64,000 nt of DNA from Sva-07 sp963793335. Its GTDB lineage: Bacteria; Actinomycetota; Acidimicrobiia; Acidimicrobiales; Ilumatobacteraceae. The stretch is taken from the NCBI GenBank assembly GCA_963793335.1, contig CAWBZS010000009.1, positions 62,001-126,000 on the forward strand, given 5' to 3'. The notes beneath the pieces were generated by a model. It was not told the DNA's origin. It was given only the letters and a program-made list of their open reading frames with translations, and did not search any database. Position numbers and translations under genes: made by a program. Shown here in pieces: positions 1-8,724 of the stretch. Within the stretch, counting starts at the first letter, position 1, and every line of letters begins with the position of its first letter.

Positions 1-743
1 TTGGCCTCGTCACGTGGGTACCCGCCCGACAGCGCGACCACCCGCAGCACCTTGGGGTGCGCGATCAGGTCGGCGTAGAAATCGTCGACCGTCGGGATCG
101 ACAGCTTGAGCATCACGGTCTCGTCGGCAGCGAGGGCGTCGAGTTGCTTCGCAATGCGATCGCGCAGCAGCCCTTCGGCAGCCTGCTTCTCCGGACTGGT
201 GATGTCGACCTCCGGCTCGATGATCGGCATCAGACCGGCCGCGATGATCTCCTTGGCGACGTCGAACTGCTGGTCGACCACGGCGTTGACACCGGTCTCG
301 TTCGCCAACTGCACCACCGACCGCATCTTCGTGCCGAACACACCGAGACCGACAGCACGGTCACACAGCGAACGCAGACCGGGAATCGGCTTCATGAGCT
401 GCGCACCGTCGACGGCGTCAGCGAGTCCCTGGTCGACCTTCAGGAACGGCACGACGTGCTTCTGCGACCACAGGTACTCGGCCGAACCCATGCCCTCGAT
501 CTGTCGATCCATCGTCTGCTCGAAGAGAATGGCGCCGAGCACCCGGTCACCCGTGAACGCCGGCGAGGTGACGATTCGGCTGCGCATCGCATGCATCAGG
601 TCGAACATCTCGTCATCGTTGGTCCAGGCATCCTCACCGATGCCATACAGCCCAAGCGCCTTGGGTGTGCTCCCACCGCTCTGATCGAGCGCGGCGATGA
701 AGCCCTGACCGGTACGAACCTTCTGCAGCATGTCGTCATTCAC
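1..743 (-). CDS. fda: class I fructose-bisphosphate aldolase, C-terminal end outside the window
   Basis: This gene should cleave fructose-1,6-bisphosphate to DHAP and glyceraldehyde-3-phosphate, or run the reverse condensation, by the class I Schiff-base mechanism in the cytoplasm. The reverse strand reads as the compact (about 295 aa) bacterial class I family: GFIAALDQSGGSTPKAL about 14 residues in, then FLKVDQGL, PIIEPEVDI and MLKLSIPT. About 247 residues are visible and the rest lies left of base 1. I chose the GTG at 743 because the family normally begins just before the DDMLQK segment. An in-frame ATG at 761 and another at 731 are possible, and neither has a convincing RBS. It is transcribed away from the enoyl-CoA hydratase gene. 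Confidence 0.9.
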   Translation of the reverse strand, partial: MNDDMLQKVRTGQGFIAALDQSGGSTPKALGLYGIGEDAWTNDDEMFDLMHAMRSRIVTSPAFTGDRVLGAILFEQTMDRQIEGMGSAEYLWSQKHVVPFLKVDQGLADAVDGAQLMKPIPGLRSLCDRAVGLGVFGTKMRSVVQLANETGVNAVVDQQFDVAKEIIAAGLMPIIEPEVDITSPEKQAAEGLLRDRIAKQLDALAADETVMLKLSIPTVDDFYADLIAHPKVLRVVALSGGYPRDEA

Positions 744-819
744 CCTTCCGACTGTAGTCATCGAGCGACGCGCACGTTGCCAGATCTGCCGGAGTCGGGA
801 CCAAGGGCCCACCGATCGC

Positions 820-825
820 TACGGT
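820..825 (+). promoter_or_regulatory. leaderless -10 hexamer TACGGT
   Basis: TACGGT ends 8 nt before the ATG at 834, and no Shine-Dalgarno sequence is present. It fits the TANNNT pattern seen at many other starts in this window. Confidence 0.5.
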
Positions 826-833
826 CGACCCCC

Positions 834-1634
834 ATGACCGCACCGGAGCCGACGACCCCAGAGCGGGTGGTGCACTGTGCCATCTCGAACCAGATCGCAA
901 CGATCGCCCTCGACTCACAGCGCAATCGCAACGCCCTGTCGCGCCAACTGCTCGCTGATCTCCATCGAGCCCTGGACGAGGCCGAAGCGGCCGAGGTTCG
1001 TGCCATCGTGCTCACCCACCGAGGTCCGGCCTTCTGCGCAGGGGCCGATCTCAAGGAGCGAGCGGCGGCAGGCAGCGCACCTGCCGATTCGACGCCGTTC
1101 GTCCGCGCGCTCGAACGGCTGATGGATGCGCAGTGCCCCACGATCGCCGTCGTCGACGGGGCGGTGCGCGCCGGCGGCATCGGGCTGATGGCAGCGTGCG
1201 ATCTCGTCGTCGTCCACGATGCCACCACCTTTGCGCTCACGGAAGTGCGCATCGGCGTCGCACCGGCGATCATCGCCGTGCCGATCCTGCGACGGGTGGC
1301 ACCGAGTCAGATCGCAGCGGCCATGCTCACCGGCGAAGCGTTCGATGCGGAGGACGCTCGCCGAATCGGCCTCGTCACCCACGTCAGCAGCGACGTTGCC
1401 ACCACGGCCCGGGAACTCTGCGAAGGAATCCTGCACGGGGCTCCGAGCGCCGTTGCGGCCACCAAGCGGGTACTCCACACCGTGGCGACGATGGACCGAT
1501 CCCAGGCATTCGACGCGATGGCGACGTTGTCCAACGAGATGTTCAACGGCGCCGACGCCGCCGAGGGGATGGCGGCCTTCGCCGAGAAGCGGCGTCCGAC
1601 GTGGAGCCCGGCCGCAGCGCCGGACGCCTCGTGA
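834..1634 (+). CDS. enoyl-CoA hydratase/isomerase family protein
   Basis: This 266-aa crotonase-fold protein presumably acts on an acyl-CoA in fatty-acid or branched-chain catabolism. The CoA/oxyanion-hole segments are visible: FCAGADLKE at about 67-75 and RAGGIG at 112-117. Of the two catalytic glutamates of rat enoyl-CoA hydratase, the second is present (Glu137 in TEVRIG) but the first position is Gly117. Simple hydratase activity is therefore not assured, and an isomerase, hydrolase or methylglutaconyl-type activity is possible. The ATG at 834 follows a -10-like hexamer and marks where family similarity begins; the open frame continues upstream without similarity. The stop overlaps the next gene by 4 nt (GTGA), so the two are probably co-translated. 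Confidence 0.85.
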   Translation: MTAPEPTTPERVVHCAISNQIATIALDSQRNRNALSRQLLADLHRALDEAEAAEVRAIVLTHRGPAFCAGADLKERAAAGSAPADSTPFVRALERLMDAQCPTIAVVDGAVRAGGIGLMAACDLVVVHDATTFALTEVRIGVAPAIIAVPILRRVAPSQIAAAMLTGEAFDAEDARRIGLVTHVSSDVATTARELCEGILHGAPSAVAATKRVLHTVATMDRSQAFDAMATLSNEMFNGADAAEGMAAFAEKRRPTWSPAAAPDAS

Positions 1635-2488
1635 GCACCGGCGAGCGACGCATCGAGATTCACGCGCCGAACGACATGACCATCGCCGCCGACGAATGGC
1701 CGGGCGATGGTCCAGCGGTCGTGCTCGCCCACGGCGGCGGGCAGACACGTCACTCGTGGGGCGCCACCGCGGCTGTCCTGGCGTCGAACGGCCACCGCGT
1801 CGTGTCGATCGACCTCCGCGGCCACGGCGACTCGGCGTGGGATCGCGACGGCGACTACTCGATGGGTGCCTACCGTGACGACGCCCTCGCAGTGGTCGAG
1901 TGGATCGGTGAGCCAACCGCCTGGGTCGGCGCGTCGCTCGGCGGGATGACCGGGCTGCACGCCGTCGACGCCGCACCGGACCGTTTCTCGTCGCTGGTGC
2001 TCGTCGACATCACACCCCGGCCGGCCGCAGCCGGAGTGAGCCGCATCCTCGACTTCATGGCCAAGGACGCCATCGATGGATTTGCCACCCTGGACGACGC
2101 CGCCGACTCGATTGCCGCGTATCAACCGCACCGCCCCCGTCCGACCGATCTGTCGGGTCTGTCGAAGAATCTCCGACTCGGCGACGATGGCCGGTGGCGA
2201 TGGCACTGGGACCCCGCCTTCATCAGCATGCGGACCGGCGGCACGAGTGAACATGCTCGCGACGCCCATCACGGCGAGCTCGAGACGATCGCGAGAAGCC
2301 TGGAACTTCCGGTGTTGTTGATCCGCGGCAAACTGTCGGATCTCGTCACCGATGCAGAGGTCGCCGAGTTCCGGACGATGGTGCCCCACGCCGAGTACGT
2401 CGACGTCGCCGACGCCGCCCACATGATCGCCGGCGACAAGAACGACGTCTTCACCGACGCCGTGAGCACGTTTCTCTCCAACGCCTGA
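1631..2488 (+). CDS. alpha/beta-fold hydrolase
   Basis: This is a 285-aa single-domain alpha/beta hydrolase. It shows the oxyanion HGGG motif at about 34-37, the nucleophile elbow GASLGG with Ser102, a late-strand acid in the LIRGKLSDLV segment, and a C-terminal catalytic His in DAAHMI. The natural substrate cannot be told from sequence. The GTG start overlaps the stop of the enoyl-CoA hydratase-like gene as GTGA, which argues for a two-gene operon. A thioesterase or ester-hydrolase role on the same acyl-CoA substrate is plausible but inferred. Confidence 0.85.
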   Translation: MSTGERRIEIHAPNDMTIAADEWPGDGPAVVLAHGGGQTRHSWGATAAVLASNGHRVVSIDLRGHGDSAWDRDGDYSMGAYRDDALAVVEWIGEPTAWVGASLGGMTGLHAVDAAPDRFSSLVLVDITPRPAAAGVSRILDFMAKDAIDGFATLDDAADSIAAYQPHRPRPTDLSGLSKNLRLGDDGRWRWHWDPAFISMRTGGTSEHARDAHHGELETIARSLELPVLLIRGKLSDLVTDAEVAEFRTMVPHAEYVDVADAAHMIAGDKNDVFTDAVSTFLSNA

Positions 2489-2556
2489 GCCGTCGCCGAC
2501 CACCTCGACACCGCGCGTCTTGACGTGACGCCTGACACCTATGGGAGAATGCCCGG

Positions 2557-4377
2557 ATGACCTCCAGCCAAGACCTGCACGACCGCATCGTCGGACAGAA
2601 CCTCGCCAAGCGATTCCTCACCAACCTCGAGAGCAACCGCGACGTCGAGGTGGTCCGCTGGAAAGACGCCGAGGGCACCTGGCATGGCTGGTCGATGGCC
2701 GATCTGGCCGACGTCACCGCACGGCTGGCGACGGGGCTCGCCGGTCTGGGCGTCGGCAAAGGCGACACCGTCGTGCTGATGATGCGCAATCGACCGGAGT
2801 TCCATGCGCTCGACCTCGCCGTGCTGTTCCTCGGCGCCACGCCGGTGTCGATCTACAACTCGTCGGCACCCGACCAAATCGACTATCTCGTCAACGACTG
2901 CAAGGCCAAGCTCGCCGTCGTCGAGGACGACTCGTTCCTCGAACGGTTCCTGAAGGTGCGTGAGTCCCTGCCGACACTCGAGACGATCGTGCTCATCGAG
3001 CCGTCGGAGACCGCTGGCGACGCCGTGGTGCCCTACTCCGACGTCGCCGCCTCCGACCCAGCCGATCTCGGGGAACTCGCCGAGATCGCCACACTCGACG
3101 ACATCGCCACCATCATCTACACCTCGGGCACCACCGGCCCGCCGAAGGGTGTGATGCTCTCGCATCGCAACATCGCGTGGACCCTCGAGTCGGTCGGCCA
3201 GTCGATGGTCGAACAGACCGACATCGACGACTTCGCCGGCAAGAAGCACCTGTCCTACCTCCCGATGGCGCACATCTTCGAGCGCCTCCTCGGCCACTAC
3301 TACCTGCTCGACTTCGCCGCACAGGTCACCTGTTGCCCGGACACCGCCCAGCTCACCGCCTACACCGGTGAGGTGCACCCCAACGTCTTCATCGGGGTGC
3401 CCCGGGTGTGGGAGAAGCTCTACGCAGGCGTCAACGGCGCGCTGGCCGCCGACCCCGAGAAGTCCAAGGCGTTCAACGAAGCCGTCGAGGCTGCGCTGCC
3501 GATCGTGGAGAAGATGACGCGCGGAACCGCCACGCAGGAGGAGATCGACACCTGGAACTTCCTCGACCAGGTCGCCTTCCAGACCGTGCGTGGCCTGATC
3601 GGCCTCGACGAGGCCGAGATCTGCATCACCGGCGCCGCTCCCCTGCCCGCCGAGATCCTCACCTGGTTCCGGGCGATCGGCGTGCCCCTCACCGAGGGCT
3701 ACGGCATGTCGGAGAACTGCGCCGTGCTCACGTGGGCCAACGACCCCAAGCCGGGCTGTGTCGGGCGAGCGGCCACCGGCGTCGAGATCAAGATCGCCGA
3801 CGACGGCGAGGTGCTCGCTCGCGGCGGCAATGTCTGCGTCGGCTACCTCGGCAAACCCGAGCAGACCGCCGAGACCATCGATGCCGATGGCTGGTTGCAC
3901 ACCGGCGACATCGGCGTCCTCGACGACGACGGCTACCTCAAGATCGTCGATCGCAAGAAGGAGCTGATCATCACCGCCGGCGGCAAGAACGTGAGCCCGG
4001 CGAACCTCGAAGCCGAATTGAAGATGATCCCGCTGGTCGGCCAGGCCTGTGCGATCGGCGAGCAACGCCCGTTCATGTCGGCACTCGTCGTCCTCGATCC
4101 CGATGCCTCGGCGTCGTGGGCTGCGGCCCACGGGCTCACCGGCGACGACGCCACCTTGGCTGCACTGGCGAACAACCCCGACGTGATCGCCGAGATCGAC
4201 GCCGGACTCGTCGAGGTGATGTCGAACTTCAACAACGCCGAGGCGGTGAAGAAGGTCAAGGTGCTCGGTGACGAGTGGCTGCCCGACTCCGAACTGCTCA
4301 CCCCCACCTCGAAGCTGAAGCGACGCGGCATCCTCGCCACGTTCGCCGACGAGATCGAAGCCCTCTACGCCAAGTGA
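2557..4377 (+). CDS. long-chain fatty-acid-CoA ligase (AMP-forming)
   Basis: This 606-aa member of the ANL superfamily activates a fatty acid to acyl-AMP and then acyl-CoA. The AMP-binding P-loop YTSGTTGPPKG lies at about 188-198, GYGMSE at about 380-385, the WLHTGDIG hinge region near 450 and the C-terminal lysine region SKLKRRG near 588. Length and motifs match the FadD15/long-chain group. A GGGAGA sequence at 2543-2548 sits 8 nt before the ATG as an RBS. It follows the hydratase/hydrolase pair on the same strand by 68 bp, consistent with a lipid-degradation grouping. Confidence 0.92.
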   Translation: MTSSQDLHDRIVGQNLAKRFLTNLESNRDVEVVRWKDAEGTWHGWSMADLADVTARLATGLAGLGVGKGDTVVLMMRNRPEFHALDLAVLFLGATPVSIYNSSAPDQIDYLVNDCKAKLAVVEDDSFLERFLKVRESLPTLETIVLIEPSETAGDAVVPYSDVAASDPADLGELAEIATLDDIATIIYTSGTTGPPKGVMLSHRNIAWTLESVGQSMVEQTDIDDFAGKKHLSYLPMAHIFERLLGHYYLLDFAAQVTCCPDTAQLTAYTGEVHPNVFIGVPRVWEKLYAGVNGALAADPEKSKAFNEAVEAALPIVEKMTRGTATQEEIDTWNFLDQVAFQTVRGLIGLDEAEICITGAAPLPAEILTWFRAIGVPLTEGYGMSENCAVLTWANDPKPGCVGRAATGVEIKIADDGEVLARGGNVCVGYLGKPEQTAETIDADGWLHTGDIGVLDDDGYLKIVDRKKELIITAGGKNVSPANLEAELKMIPLVGQACAIGEQRPFMSALVVLDPDASASWAAAHGLTGDDATLAALANNPDVIAEIDAGLVEVMSNFNNAEAVKKVKVLGDEWLPDSELLTPTSKLKRRGILATFADEIEALYAK

Positions 4378-4408
4378 TGTGCGGGTCCGGCGGGTTCGGG
4401 CCGGCTGC

Positions 4409-4414
4409 TAGGTT
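4409..4414 (+). promoter_or_regulatory. leaderless -10 hexamer TAGGTT before a non-ATG start
   Basis: TAGGTT ends 6 nt before ATC at 4421. The same hexamer with the same spacing precedes the ATG of purN at 19246, which suggests that translation here begins at or near 4421. Confidence 0.4.
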
Positions 4415-4420
4415 CTGACG

Positions 4421-5647
4421 ATCGATCGTCGTTCCGCCGTCCTCGCGGTCTATGCCGCGTTGGCCGTCGTCGTCGTCGTGCTCGGAATCCGGAGCGTCCG
4501 CGACGACGACTCGGCTGAGTCGATCACGATCACGCCAGGCACCGTGGTGACCGCCGCCTCCGCGCCCGTGGCTGCACCGGCCACCACGCAGCCGACCACC
4601 ACGACGAGCACCGTCGCGCTCGCCGTCGACGACGGCAAGACATCCAGCGAGCGCCGGCTGATCGAAGCCTTCACGGTGTCCGATGACGATCTCCAGCCGA
4701 AGAGCGTCGTCGCCTCCGGCGACGGGCTCTTCTTCGCGCAGAACATGATGTACCGCCACAACGTCTCGGTCTACGATCGCTCCGGCACCAAGGTCGGTCT
4801 GGTCGACGACCGAGTCGACCTGGGAGACTTCGGGTTCGACCCCGTCACCGTGCAGGGCTCACCGGTCGAAGCAGCGTTCACGCCCGACGGCCGCTATGTC
4901 TACGTGTCGAACTACAAGATGTACGGCGACGGCTACAACCCGGTCGCCGACGACAGCTGCGACCGAGGTGATTGGGACGACAGCTTCGTCTACAAGATCG
5001 ACGTCGACACCCTCGAGATCGTCGCCGTGGTACCGACCGGGGCCGTCCCCAAGTTCCTCCAGGTCTCACCGGACGGCTCGACGCTGGTCGTCTCGAACTG
5101 GTGCGGGTTCGACGTCTCGTTCATCGACACCGACACCGACACCGAGCTGGGACGCGTCGATGTCGGTCGACACCCTCGGGGGGTGGCGATCGACAGCGAC
5201 AACGAGGTGGCCTACGTCACGGTGATGGGCGAACAACGAATCGACGTGATCGGGCTCCAGTCGCGCCAGGTGCTCCGCTCCTATGGCCCCGAGGTGGCGG
5301 GCAACACCCCGCGCCACATCCTGCTGTCCGGAGACGACCGCTACCTGTACGTCTCGAACAATCTCCAGAACTCGGTGCGCAAGATCGACCTGAGCTCTGG
5401 CGCGGTCGTCGGCACGGCGTCGACGGGAACGCAGACTCGCACGATGGCGATCTCCGACGACGGCGAGAGCCTCTACGTCGTCAACTACGAAGACGGGACC
5501 GTCAGCAAGGTCCGCACCAGCGACATGGAGATCCTGCAGACGATCTACTCCGGGTATCACCCGGTCGGCATCACCTACGACGCCGACACACGTCAGGTGT
5601 GGGTGGCCAACTACGCCGGCTCGTTGAGCGTGTTCACCGACGAGTAG
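4421..5647 (+). CDS. membrane-anchored YVTN-type beta-propeller protein
   Basis: The product has one N-terminal membrane segment preceded by Arg-Arg, a short Thr-rich stretch, and then repeated blades of the YVTN/YncE beta-propeller kind: YVSNYKM, TLVVSNW, VAYVTVMG, YLYVSNNL, SLYVVNYED and VWVANYAG. It is probably anchored outside the cytoplasmic membrane with a binding or scaffolding role; the ligand is unknown. The start is unusual. No ATG or GTG opens the frame, TTG at 4460 would cut into the hydrophobic segment, and the intact segment with its positive charges begins at an ATC (4421) placed like a leaderless start. From there the protein is 408 aa. Confidence 0.75.
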   Translation: MDRRSAVLAVYAALAVVVVVLGIRSVRDDDSAESITITPGTVVTAASAPVAAPATTQPTTTTSTVALAVDDGKTSSERRLIEAFTVSDDDLQPKSVVASGDGLFFAQNMMYRHNVSVYDRSGTKVGLVDDRVDLGDFGFDPVTVQGSPVEAAFTPDGRYVYVSNYKMYGDGYNPVADDSCDRGDWDDSFVYKIDVDTLEIVAVVPTGAVPKFLQVSPDGSTLVVSNWCGFDVSFIDTDTDTELGRVDVGRHPRGVAIDSDNEVAYVTVMGEQRIDVIGLQSRQVLRSYGPEVAGNTPRHILLSGDDRYLYVSNNLQNSVRKIDLSSGAVVGTASTGTQTRTMAISDDGESLYVVNYEDGTVSKVRTSDMEILQTIYSGYHPVGITYDADTRQVWVANYAGSLSVFTDE

Positions 5648-5660
5648 ACGAACGGTCGGC

Positions 5661-6347
5661 TCACGTGGACATCAGGCGGTAGCCGATCCCGCGGGCGGTG
5701 ACGATCAGCTTCGGGTCGTCGGGGTGATCCTCGACTTTGAGCCGCAGCCGGCGCACGTGCGCATCGACCAGGCGCGAGTCGCCCAGATATTCGTACCCCC
5801 ACACCCGCTCGAGCAGTTGGTCGCGTGACAACACGGCGTCGGCGTGGTCGGCGAACTCGCAGATCAGCCGGTACTCGGTCTTGGTGAGATTGAGCTCGCG
5901 GCCGCCCTTGAGCACGATGCCCTGCTCGCGTCGTAGCTCGATGTCCCGGAACGTCGACGCGGCGGGCACGGAACCCTTGTCGTGAAGGTGAACCCGCCGA
6001 AGTGCAGCGCGGATCCGGGCGGCGAGTTCCTTGGGGACCACCGGCTTGGTGACGTAGTCGTCGGCACCTGCTTCGAGCCCCGCCACCATGTCGTGGGTGT
6101 CGGTCTGCGCGGTGATCATGATGATGGGCACGATGCTCTCCGAGCGCAGGGCCCGACACACGTCGAACCCCGACATGTCCGGCAGCCGGAGGTCGAGGAG
6201 CACGAGGTCGGGCGTCCGCCGTCGAAACGCTGCGATCCCCTCCTCGCCGTTGGGGGCCTGACGAATCTCGTAGCCCTCGTCTTCGAGCGCCATCGACAGC
6301 GCAACGCGGATTCCGTCGTCGTCTTCGATGAACAGCAGTGATTCCAT
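5661..6347 (-). CDS. OmpR/PhoB-family response regulator
   Basis: This 228-aa regulator has a receiver domain with acidic residues at 8-11, phospho-acceptor Asp52 in VLLDLRLPD and Lys102 in VTKPV. A winged-helix output domain follows (TKTEYRLICEF, SRDQLLERVWGYEY, VDAHVRRLR). It should bind DNA when phosphorylated by the divergent kinase at 6545. The open frame continues 33 codons upstream, but family similarity begins at the ATG at 6347. Together with the kinase and the GerMN lipoprotein it resembles the mycobacterial mtrA-mtrB-lpqB set, except that the regulator is on the opposite strand. Confidence 0.92.
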   Translation of the reverse strand: MESLLFIEDDDGIRVALSMALEDEGYEIRQAPNGEEGIAAFRRRTPDLVLLDLRLPDMSGFDVCRALRSESIVPIIMITAQTDTHDMVAGLEAGADDYVTKPVVPKELAARIRAALRRVHLHDKGSVPAASTFRDIELRREQGIVLKGGRELNLTKTEYRLICEFADHADAVLSRDQLLERVWGYEYLGDSRLVDAHVRRLRLKVEDHPDDPKLIVTARGIGYRLMST

Positions 6348-6544
6348 GGGGGCGTCCAGTGTTGCGCACGCCAGCGAGCAATCAACGGTTTTGTTACCGA
6401 AATCGCACAGTTCCCGCAACGAGCCGTCACACAGGGGGGCCATCATCGTTGTTGTTCACGCTGCCCCGGTGGGATGCCTTCCTCCCCCTGGCATTCCACC
6501 GGCAGCGGGTGAACCATCCGTACCGGACCTGCAACACTGCTCCG
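6348..6544. promoter_or_regulatory. divergent control region between response regulator and sensor kinase
   Basis: This 197-bp gap separates the two oppositely transcribed partners. The nonamer GCAACACTG occurs upstream of both genes, once on each strand (reverse strand near 6357-6365, forward strand 6531-6539). The enclosed AACACT could be the -10 of each gene, or the nonamer could be a regulator site. I see no other gene or strong hairpin here. Confidence 0.4.
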
Positions 6545-7960
6545 GTGGCCCGGCGTCGATCCCTTCGTTTGCGAACGAGAGTCACGCTGTTCTTCGCGTT
6601 CATCGCACTGCTGGCTGGCGTGGTACTGATCGGCGTCACCTACGGCCTCACCCGAAACAACCTGCTGTCGGACGACGAGAACGCCGCCCGGCAACAGGCA
6701 TTCGCAAACGCCGACCTCGTACGCGAGCAACTCACGTTCGACCCCGACCGCATCGGGGTGTTCTTCGACGACGAACTCCGCACCGATGCCGACGGCTTCG
6801 CAGTACTGAGCTCCGGCGACCCGAGCGCGCCTCGCGCCAGCACCAGCCTGCTGCACCCGATCACCGACTTCCCCGAAATGCTCGTCGACTCGGTTCGCGC
6901 AGGAGACAGCGCGGTGCAGAACGCCACGATCGACGGCTCGTCGTACGTGACGGTCGGCGTCTTCATCGCTGAGTACGACACGGGGTACTTCGAGGCCTTT
7001 CCGCTCGGCGAGACCGAGTCGACCCTCACGGCCATCCTCACCGCACTGACGCTCGGCGCGCTGGGAACCTTGGTGTTGGCCACCCTCTTCGGGCTCGCCA
7101 CGAGCCGCAGACTCCTCCGCCCGCTCAGCCACGTCGCGGATGCTGCTGCCGAGATCGCCTCGGGCGGGCTCGACACTCGACTCGAAGCGGAGTCGGATCC
7201 CGACCTCGACCGACTCGCAGGCTCGTTCAACGACATGGCCGACGCCGTTCAGACCCGGCTCGAGCGCGAAGCGAGATTCGCCTCCGACGTCAGTCACGAA
7301 CTGCGCTCTCCGATCACGGCGCTGACGGCTGCGGTGGAAGTACTCGACGGCCGACGCGCTGACATCCCCGACCGGACCCAGCAGGCGCTCGACGTCGTGG
7401 TCGACCAGGTGCGGCGCTTCGACAGCATGGTGATCGATCTCCTCGAACTCGCACGCCTCGATGCCGGTGCCACCGATCTCAACGTCGAACAGATCACCCT
7501 GATCGATCTCACCCAGCGGGTCGCCGCTCGATTCGGTGAGCCGGATGTGCCGATCGTGGCGGTGAGCGGCGCGCCGACCGAGGTCGCGCTCGACAAGGTC
7601 AGATTCGAGCGTATTCTCGGCAACTTGTTGGAAAACGCTCGACACCACGGCGGCGGCGCACTCCGGATCGAACTCACCGGTGCCGGCCCGGGGCGCTTTC
7701 GAATCGCAGTGGAGGACGGCGGTCCCGGAGTCGCACAGGGAGAGCGTGAGCGGATCTTCGAGCGTTTCGCCCGCGGGAGCGCGGCCCGCCACCGCATCGG
7801 GACGGGCCTCGGCCTCGCACTCGTCGCGGAACACAGCGCGGCGATGGGCGGCTCGGCATGGGTGCAGGACCGAGTGGGCGGTGGCGCTCGCTTCGTGGTC
7901 GAACTGCCGACACGCGTCACGCCGATCGCACGTGAACGCCAGGACGGGCAGCGTCGATGA
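6545..7960 (+). CDS. membrane sensor histidine kinase
   Basis: This 471-aa kinase has two membrane helices (about 13-34 and 162-186) flanking an extracytoplasmic domain, then a HAMP region (about 187-240), a HisKA domain with FASDVSHELRSP (phospho-acceptor His251) and a HATPase domain with N-box NLLENARHH, G1 DGGPGV and G2 GTGLGLAL. It should phosphorylate the divergent response regulator. GTG at 6545 was chosen because the Arg-rich leader and first helix start there and an AACACT hexamer sits 6 nt upstream. Its stop overlaps the lipoprotein start by 4 nt (ATGA). Confidence 0.92.
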   Translation: MARRRSLRLRTRVTLFFAFIALLAGVVLIGVTYGLTRNNLLSDDENAARQQAFANADLVREQLTFDPDRIGVFFDDELRTDADGFAVLSSGDPSAPRASTSLLHPITDFPEMLVDSVRAGDSAVQNATIDGSSYVTVGVFIAEYDTGYFEAFPLGETESTLTAILTALTLGALGTLVLATLFGLATSRRLLRPLSHVADAAAEIASGGLDTRLEAESDPDLDRLAGSFNDMADAVQTRLEREARFASDVSHELRSPITALTAAVEVLDGRRADIPDRTQQALDVVVDQVRRFDSMVIDLLELARLDAGATDLNVEQITLIDLTQRVAARFGEPDVPIVAVSGAPTEVALDKVRFERILGNLLENARHHGGGALRIELTGAGPGRFRIAVEDGGPGVAQGERERIFERFARGSAARHRIGTGLGLALVAEHSAAMGGSAWVQDRVGGGARFVVELPTRVTPIARERQDGQRR

Positions 7961-8706
7961 CGTTCGCGGCACGCTCCAAGGGTTGGCGCGCGTTGGGTGC
8001 GGTGGTCGTCACCGCACTGCTCGCGGCGGCGTGCGGCGTGCCGACCGGTGACGACACGTTCACCGAGATTCCTCCAGCCGAAGTGCCACTCGGGCTGGCC
8101 GAGACGTCGACGACCACCACCACCACTACCACGACCACCACCGTTCCGGAAGCACCGGGAACCACGACGGCGCCGAGTACCACCACACCGATCCGTCTCG
8201 ACCCGGTGGAGATCTACTTCCTGACGCGCGGACGTCTCCAACCGGTCGTTCGCGAGCTCCCCACAGGGTTCTCCGCCGATCAGGTCGCCGACATCCTCGA
8301 AGAGGGCCCGCCGCCCGATCTTGCGCTCGACACGCTCGTGACCGACGGCCTGATCGTCAGCTCGTCAGAATCGCGTGCCGTGCTCACGGTCGAGCTCGAT
8401 GCCGCGACGTTCGAGGAGATTCCGAGCACGCAGCAGACCGAGGCGATTGCTCAGATCGTGCTCACCATGATCGAAAGCCTGAGCCGCGTGGGCTTGGTGA
8501 ACTTCACCATCGACGGCGAACCGATCGCCGTCAAGAAGGGCGACAGTCTGCTCTCGGAAGTGGGCGAACCGTTGTCGTACGAGGACTATGTTGTCCTGCT
8601 CGTCAACCCGCCGCCCCCCGGCGACCCGCCGGACACCACCGCGTCCGCGGTGACGACCGACCCGGTCGACCCCGCCGCCACCGCGGTCGTCGACGGCGAT
8701 GGCTGA
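7957..8706 (+). CDS. GerMN-domain lipoprotein (LpqB-like position)
   Basis: This 249-aa predicted lipoprotein has a signal peptide ending in the lipobox LAAAC (lipidated Cys26), a poly-Thr/Pro linker, and a GerMN-like domain from about 85 (VEIYFL, SADQVADIL, VLTVELD, QIVLTMIES, VNFTIDGE), with a Pro/Thr/Asp tail. ATGA overlap couples it to the histidine kinase. In mycobacteria the GerMN lipoprotein LpqB is encoded beside MtrB and modulates its signalling, so a similar accessory role for this kinase is a reasonable inference. It lacks LpqB's propeller domain, so it is not a full homologue. Confidence 0.8.
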   Translation: MTFAARSKGWRALGAVVVTALLAAACGVPTGDDTFTEIPPAEVPLGLAETSTTTTTTTTTTTVPEAPGTTTAPSTTTPIRLDPVEIYFLTRGRLQPVVRELPTGFSADQVADILEEGPPPDLALDTLVTDGLIVSSSESRAVLTVELDAATFEEIPSTQQTEAIAQIVLTMIESLSRVGLVNFTIDGEPIAVKKGDSLLSEVGEPLSYEDYVVLLVNPPPPGDPPDTTASAVTTDPVDPAATAVVDGDG

Positions 8707-8724
8707 CCGCCACCGCACGCCAAT

